This document shows positions 31,321 to 33,117 of a DNA stretch of 33,117 bases, piece after piece. The stretch's first letter is position 1; each line of letters starts with the position of its first letter. Location of the stretch: the NCBI GenBank assembly GCA_035934405.1, contig DASYXW010000078.1, positions 1-33,117 of the forward strand, given 5' to 3'. A program made the translations under genes and the position numbers. A model generated the notes under the pieces. The model did not search any database. It worked only from the letters and a program-made list of their open reading frames with translations, and was not told the DNA's origin. Source of the stretch: DASYXW01 sp035934405 (GTDB lineage: Bacteria; Acidobacteriota; Terriglobia; UBA7540).

Positions 31321-32304
31321 TCACGACAGCGTCACCTTAAAGTCCGGACGCTTCGAGAGATGGATCGAATCAATGAACCGCACCGAACGGGTGGCGAAGG
31401 TCATCACCAGCGAGTTCACGCGGACGCCGTCGCCGAAAAAGCGCACGCCTTTGAGCAGGCTGCCTTCGGTAACGCCGGTGGCCGTGAAGATGATCTCCTT
31501 GCCCGGCGCCAGCTCTGCCGTGGTGAAAATCTTCCTCGGATCCTTGATGCCCATCGACTTGATGCGCTCCGCCTGCTCCTCATCCTTCGGCACGAGCCGC
31601 GCCAGGATTTCGCCGTTCAGGCAGCGCAGCGCCGCCGCCGTCAGCACGCCCTCGGGCGCGCCGCCGATGCCCATGATGGCGTTAACGCCCGTGCCGCTCA
31701 CCGCGGCGGTGATGCCGGCCGAAAGGTCGCCGTCGCCAATCAGCCGGATGCGGGCGCCGGTCGCGCGAATGTCGGCAATCAGCTTCTCGTGGCGCGGCCG
31801 GTCCAGCACCACGACGACGAGATCTTCCACCTCGCGCTCCAAACGCTTGGCAATCGCCCGCAGGTTGTCCTTCACCGGCGCGTCGAGCTCCACGGCGCCC
31901 TTGGCTCCGGCATCCACCACGATCTTCTCCATGTAACAGTCCGGCGCGTGCAGCAGGCCGCCGCGCTCCGAGGCTGCGAGCACTGCAATCGCCCCCGAGA
32001 CACCCATGGCGCAGAGGTTGGTGCCTTCGAGCGGGTCCACCGCGATGTCGATTTCGGGCACGGCGTTGCCGTTCGGATGCTTGCCGCCCACTTTCTCGCC
32101 GATGTAGAGCATCGGCGCCTCGTCGCGCTCGCCTTCGCCGATGACCACCGTGCCGTTGATGGGCACGCTCTCGAGCGTCTTCCGCATCCGCTCCACCGCC
32201 ATCTGGTCGGCATAATGCCGGTCGCCCCGGCCCATCGTCCGCGCCGCCGCAATCGCCGCTTCTTCCACCACGCGCACAAATTCGAGTGACAGTTCCGCTT
32301 CCAT
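31321..32304 (-). CDS. glpX: Class II fructose-1,6-bisphosphatase
   Basis: A 327-residue GlpX enzyme, removing the 1-phosphate of fructose 1,6-bisphosphate in gluconeogenesis. Key motifs: VVIGEGERDEAPMLYIGE (metal-binding acidic residues), EIDIAVDPLEGTNLCAMG (the DPLEGT metal and phosphate site), LDRPRHEKLI, and MGIGGAPEGVLTAAALRCL. The length is normal for the family. ATG 32304 has GGGAGG upstream, and the 17-residue extension to 32355 is rejected. A good promoter lies 63-91 bases upstream. Its product feeds the pathways of the rpiB and tal-pgi operon elsewhere in the window. Confidence 0.95.
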   Translation of the reverse strand: MEAELSLEFVRVVEEAAIAAARTMGRGDRHYADQMAVERMRKTLESVPINGTVVIGEGERDEAPMLYIGEKVGGKHPNGNAVPEIDIAVDPLEGTNLCAMGVSGAIAVLAASERGGLLHAPDCYMEKIVVDAGAKGAVELDAPVKDNLRAIAKRLEREVEDLVVVVLDRPRHEKLIADIRATGARIRLIGDGDLSAGITAAVSGTGVNAIMGIGGAPEGVLTAAALRCLNGEILARLVPKDEEQAERIKSMGIKDPRKIFTTAELAPGKEIIFTATGVTEGSLLKGVRFFGDGVRVNSLVMTFATRSVRFIDSIHLSKRPDFKVTLS

Positions 32305-32366
32305 GGTTCCTCCCACGCCAGGATGCTGAGGGCGGCTCTCGGAATGACGGCGCACCCGCGGCGGAC

Positions 32367-32395
32367 AGTCTAGCGAGGGGCGCGGCGCGAGTCAA
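32367..32395 (-). promoter_or_regulatory. Sigma70 promoter for glpX
   Basis: Read on the minus strand: TTGACT (32395-32390), a 17-base spacer, then TAGACT (32372-32367). The -10 hexamer is the same as in the small-RNA promoter at 13.17 kb. Confidence 0.68.
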
Positions 32396-32480
32396 CACTT
32401 CCCGTAATGGGTCTTTTGCTGTAGCGGCGCTCGGAGCCTGCCCTGGAAGGGAGCGTCGGATTCGATTGAGAAGAAGAGAC

Positions 32481-32499
32481 CGGCGGCCGAAGGCCGCCG
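32481..32499. repeat. Hairpin CGGCGGCC-GAA-GGCCGCCG
   Basis: A perfect 8-bp stem with a 3-base loop in the glpX-mgtC divergent gap. There is no T-tract. It may be a dispersed palindrome like its neighbour at 32532. Confidence 0.55.
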
Positions 32500-32531
32500 C
32501 GTAAGAGGTGAACAACTAATTCCTGGGCGTC

Positions 32532-32551
32532 ATTCCCGCGAAAGCGGGAAT
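32532..32551. repeat. Hairpin repeat ATTCCCGC-GAAA-GCGGGAAT
   Basis: A perfect 8-bp stem with a GAAA tetraloop, embedded in GTCATTCCCGCGAAAGCGGG and followed by AATCCAG. Similar CATTCCCGC...GCGGGAATCC units are, from memory, widespread intergenic repeats in bacteria. A nested relative is at 30616-30660. Confidence 0.75.
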
Positions 32552-32600
32552 CCAGCGCCATAGGGTACACTGAACGCTGCTCCGTTGCGGAGAAACACCG

Positions 32601-33056
32601 ATGCCCACACTAGCCTCGCTGGCCTTTCACCTGCCGCCAATCGCGATCACCCTGGGGAAGATCTTTCTCGCCTATCTGCTCACGCTGCCCATCGGCTGGG
32701 AGCGCGAACGCGAAGCGCACAGCGTCGGCGTGCGCACCTTTCCCATCGTGGCCATGGCGAGCTGCGCCTACTTGCTCCTCATGCCTTCCACCGACGTTGC
32801 CAGCCAGTCCCGCGTGCTGCAAGGGTTGATTGCCGGCATCGGCTTCATCGGCGGAGGCGCGATCCTCAAGGAGGGGGCGACGGTCAGGGGCACGGCGACC
32901 GCCGCCAGCATCTGGAACACCGGCGTGCTCGGCGCCGCTGTGGCTATGGGGCGCTACGACATTGCCGTGATTCTGGCCGCGCTCAACTTTCTCACCTTGA
33001 AAGTGCTGTGGCGCTACAAACAGAAGCTCGACCAGCGAGATAAGCCGGGCCTGTAG
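32601..33056 (+). CDS. MgtC/SapB-family membrane protein
   Basis: A 151-residue inner-membrane protein with the MgtC N-terminal domain: LPIGWERERE then VGVRTFPIVAMASCAYLLLM, and the hallmark GLIAGIGFIGGGAILKEGATVRGTATAASIW. Four to five hydrophobic helices. It lacks the extra cytoplasmic ACT-like domain of Salmonella MgtC and so resembles the short YhiD/SapB type. The family is linked to magnesium and acid stress and to growth at low Mg2+; the role here is not determined. ATG 32601 has GGAG upstream. The gene is divergent from glpX. Confidence 0.88.
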   Translation: MPTLASLAFHLPPIAITLGKIFLAYLLTLPIGWEREREAHSVGVRTFPIVAMASCAYLLLMPSTDVASQSRVLQGLIAGIGFIGGGAILKEGATVRGTATAASIWNTGVLGAAVAMGRYDIAVILAALNFLTLKVLWRYKQKLDQRDKPGL

Positions 33057-33057
33057 C

Positions 33058-33077
33058 GCCGGTGTCCCCACCGGCGT
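33058..33077 (+). terminator. Hairpin CGCCGGTG-TCCC-CACCGGCG after the mgtC-like gene
   Basis: A perfect 8-bp stem with a 4-base loop, 2 bases after the stop. No T-tract follows. It may act as a transcript-stabilising end, or be one more dispersed palindrome. Confidence 0.45.
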
Positions 33078-33117
33078 CATTCACTGCAGTTGACTGGCCG
33101 GCGCAGACCCTTGGGGT

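Overview
The window is 33 kb of GC-rich bacterial chromosome. Gene content and intergenic style suggest a soil-type member of the Acidobacteriota. The signs are a transaldolase/phosphoglucose isomerase fusion, a TTG/GTG-rich start-codon pattern, a dnaG-rpoD pair, dispersed TGACC-type short repeats and CATTCCCGC-GAAA-GCGGGAAT hairpin repeats. The phylum assignment is inferred from these impressions only; no marker-gene comparison was possible.

Layout. 1-2.75 kb: on the minus strand, a secreted mono-haem cytochrome c, an exported amidohydrolase and a TetR regulator. 2.9-5.8 kb: a complete three-gene proton-translocating transhydrogenase operon (pntAA-pntAB-pntB). 5.8-6.8 kb: a convergent ferritin-like/VIT1 membrane fusion (MbfA type). 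6.9-12.6 kb: rpiB, tal-pgi fusion, an exported SGNH hydrolase, a degenerate receiver-domain protein and bioY, all rightward. 12.7-14.9 kb: a gene-poor regulatory islet with an XRE regulator, a divergent promoter-to-terminator unit that looks like a small RNA gene, about 1.1 kb without a convincing gene, and an excisionase-like HTH protein. 15.0-21.7 kb: housekeeping genes, namely a LysM lytic transglycosylase lipoprotein, a Cys-rich zinc-ribbon-like protein, a small membrane protein, dnaG and rpoD. 21.8-27.2 kb: a metal-uptake cluster consisting of an FTR1 permease fused to DUF2318, two FtsX/MacB-type ABC permeases and an ABC ATPase. 27.2-29.9 kb: a lower-GC accessory patch with an orphan membrane protein and an IS1595-family insertion sequence with a small downstream ORF. 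29.9-33.1 kb: two tandem paralogous exported proteins, glpX and an MgtC-family gene.

The most interesting part is 21.8-27.2 kb. The ATPase carries a C-terminal domain that reads as a DtxR/IdeR-type iron-dependent regulator (HRLAE, IEH and CPHG.PIP motifs). A transporter motor and a metal sensor are therefore one polypeptide, next to an FTR1-DUF2318 permease. Both neighbouring permeases carry an in-frame, AT-rich, heptamer-repeat insertion at the same place in their extracytoplasmic domain. Between the two permease genes lies a near-consensus promoter embedded in three copies of a GCCGTCA-type repeat. Together these suggest a metal-responsive Ftr1/FtsX transport system whose transport and sensing are directly coupled. 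That reading is inference.

Many starts were moved downstream of the longest possible ORF where a Shine-Dalgarno sequence or a signal peptide decided it; this is stated for each gene.
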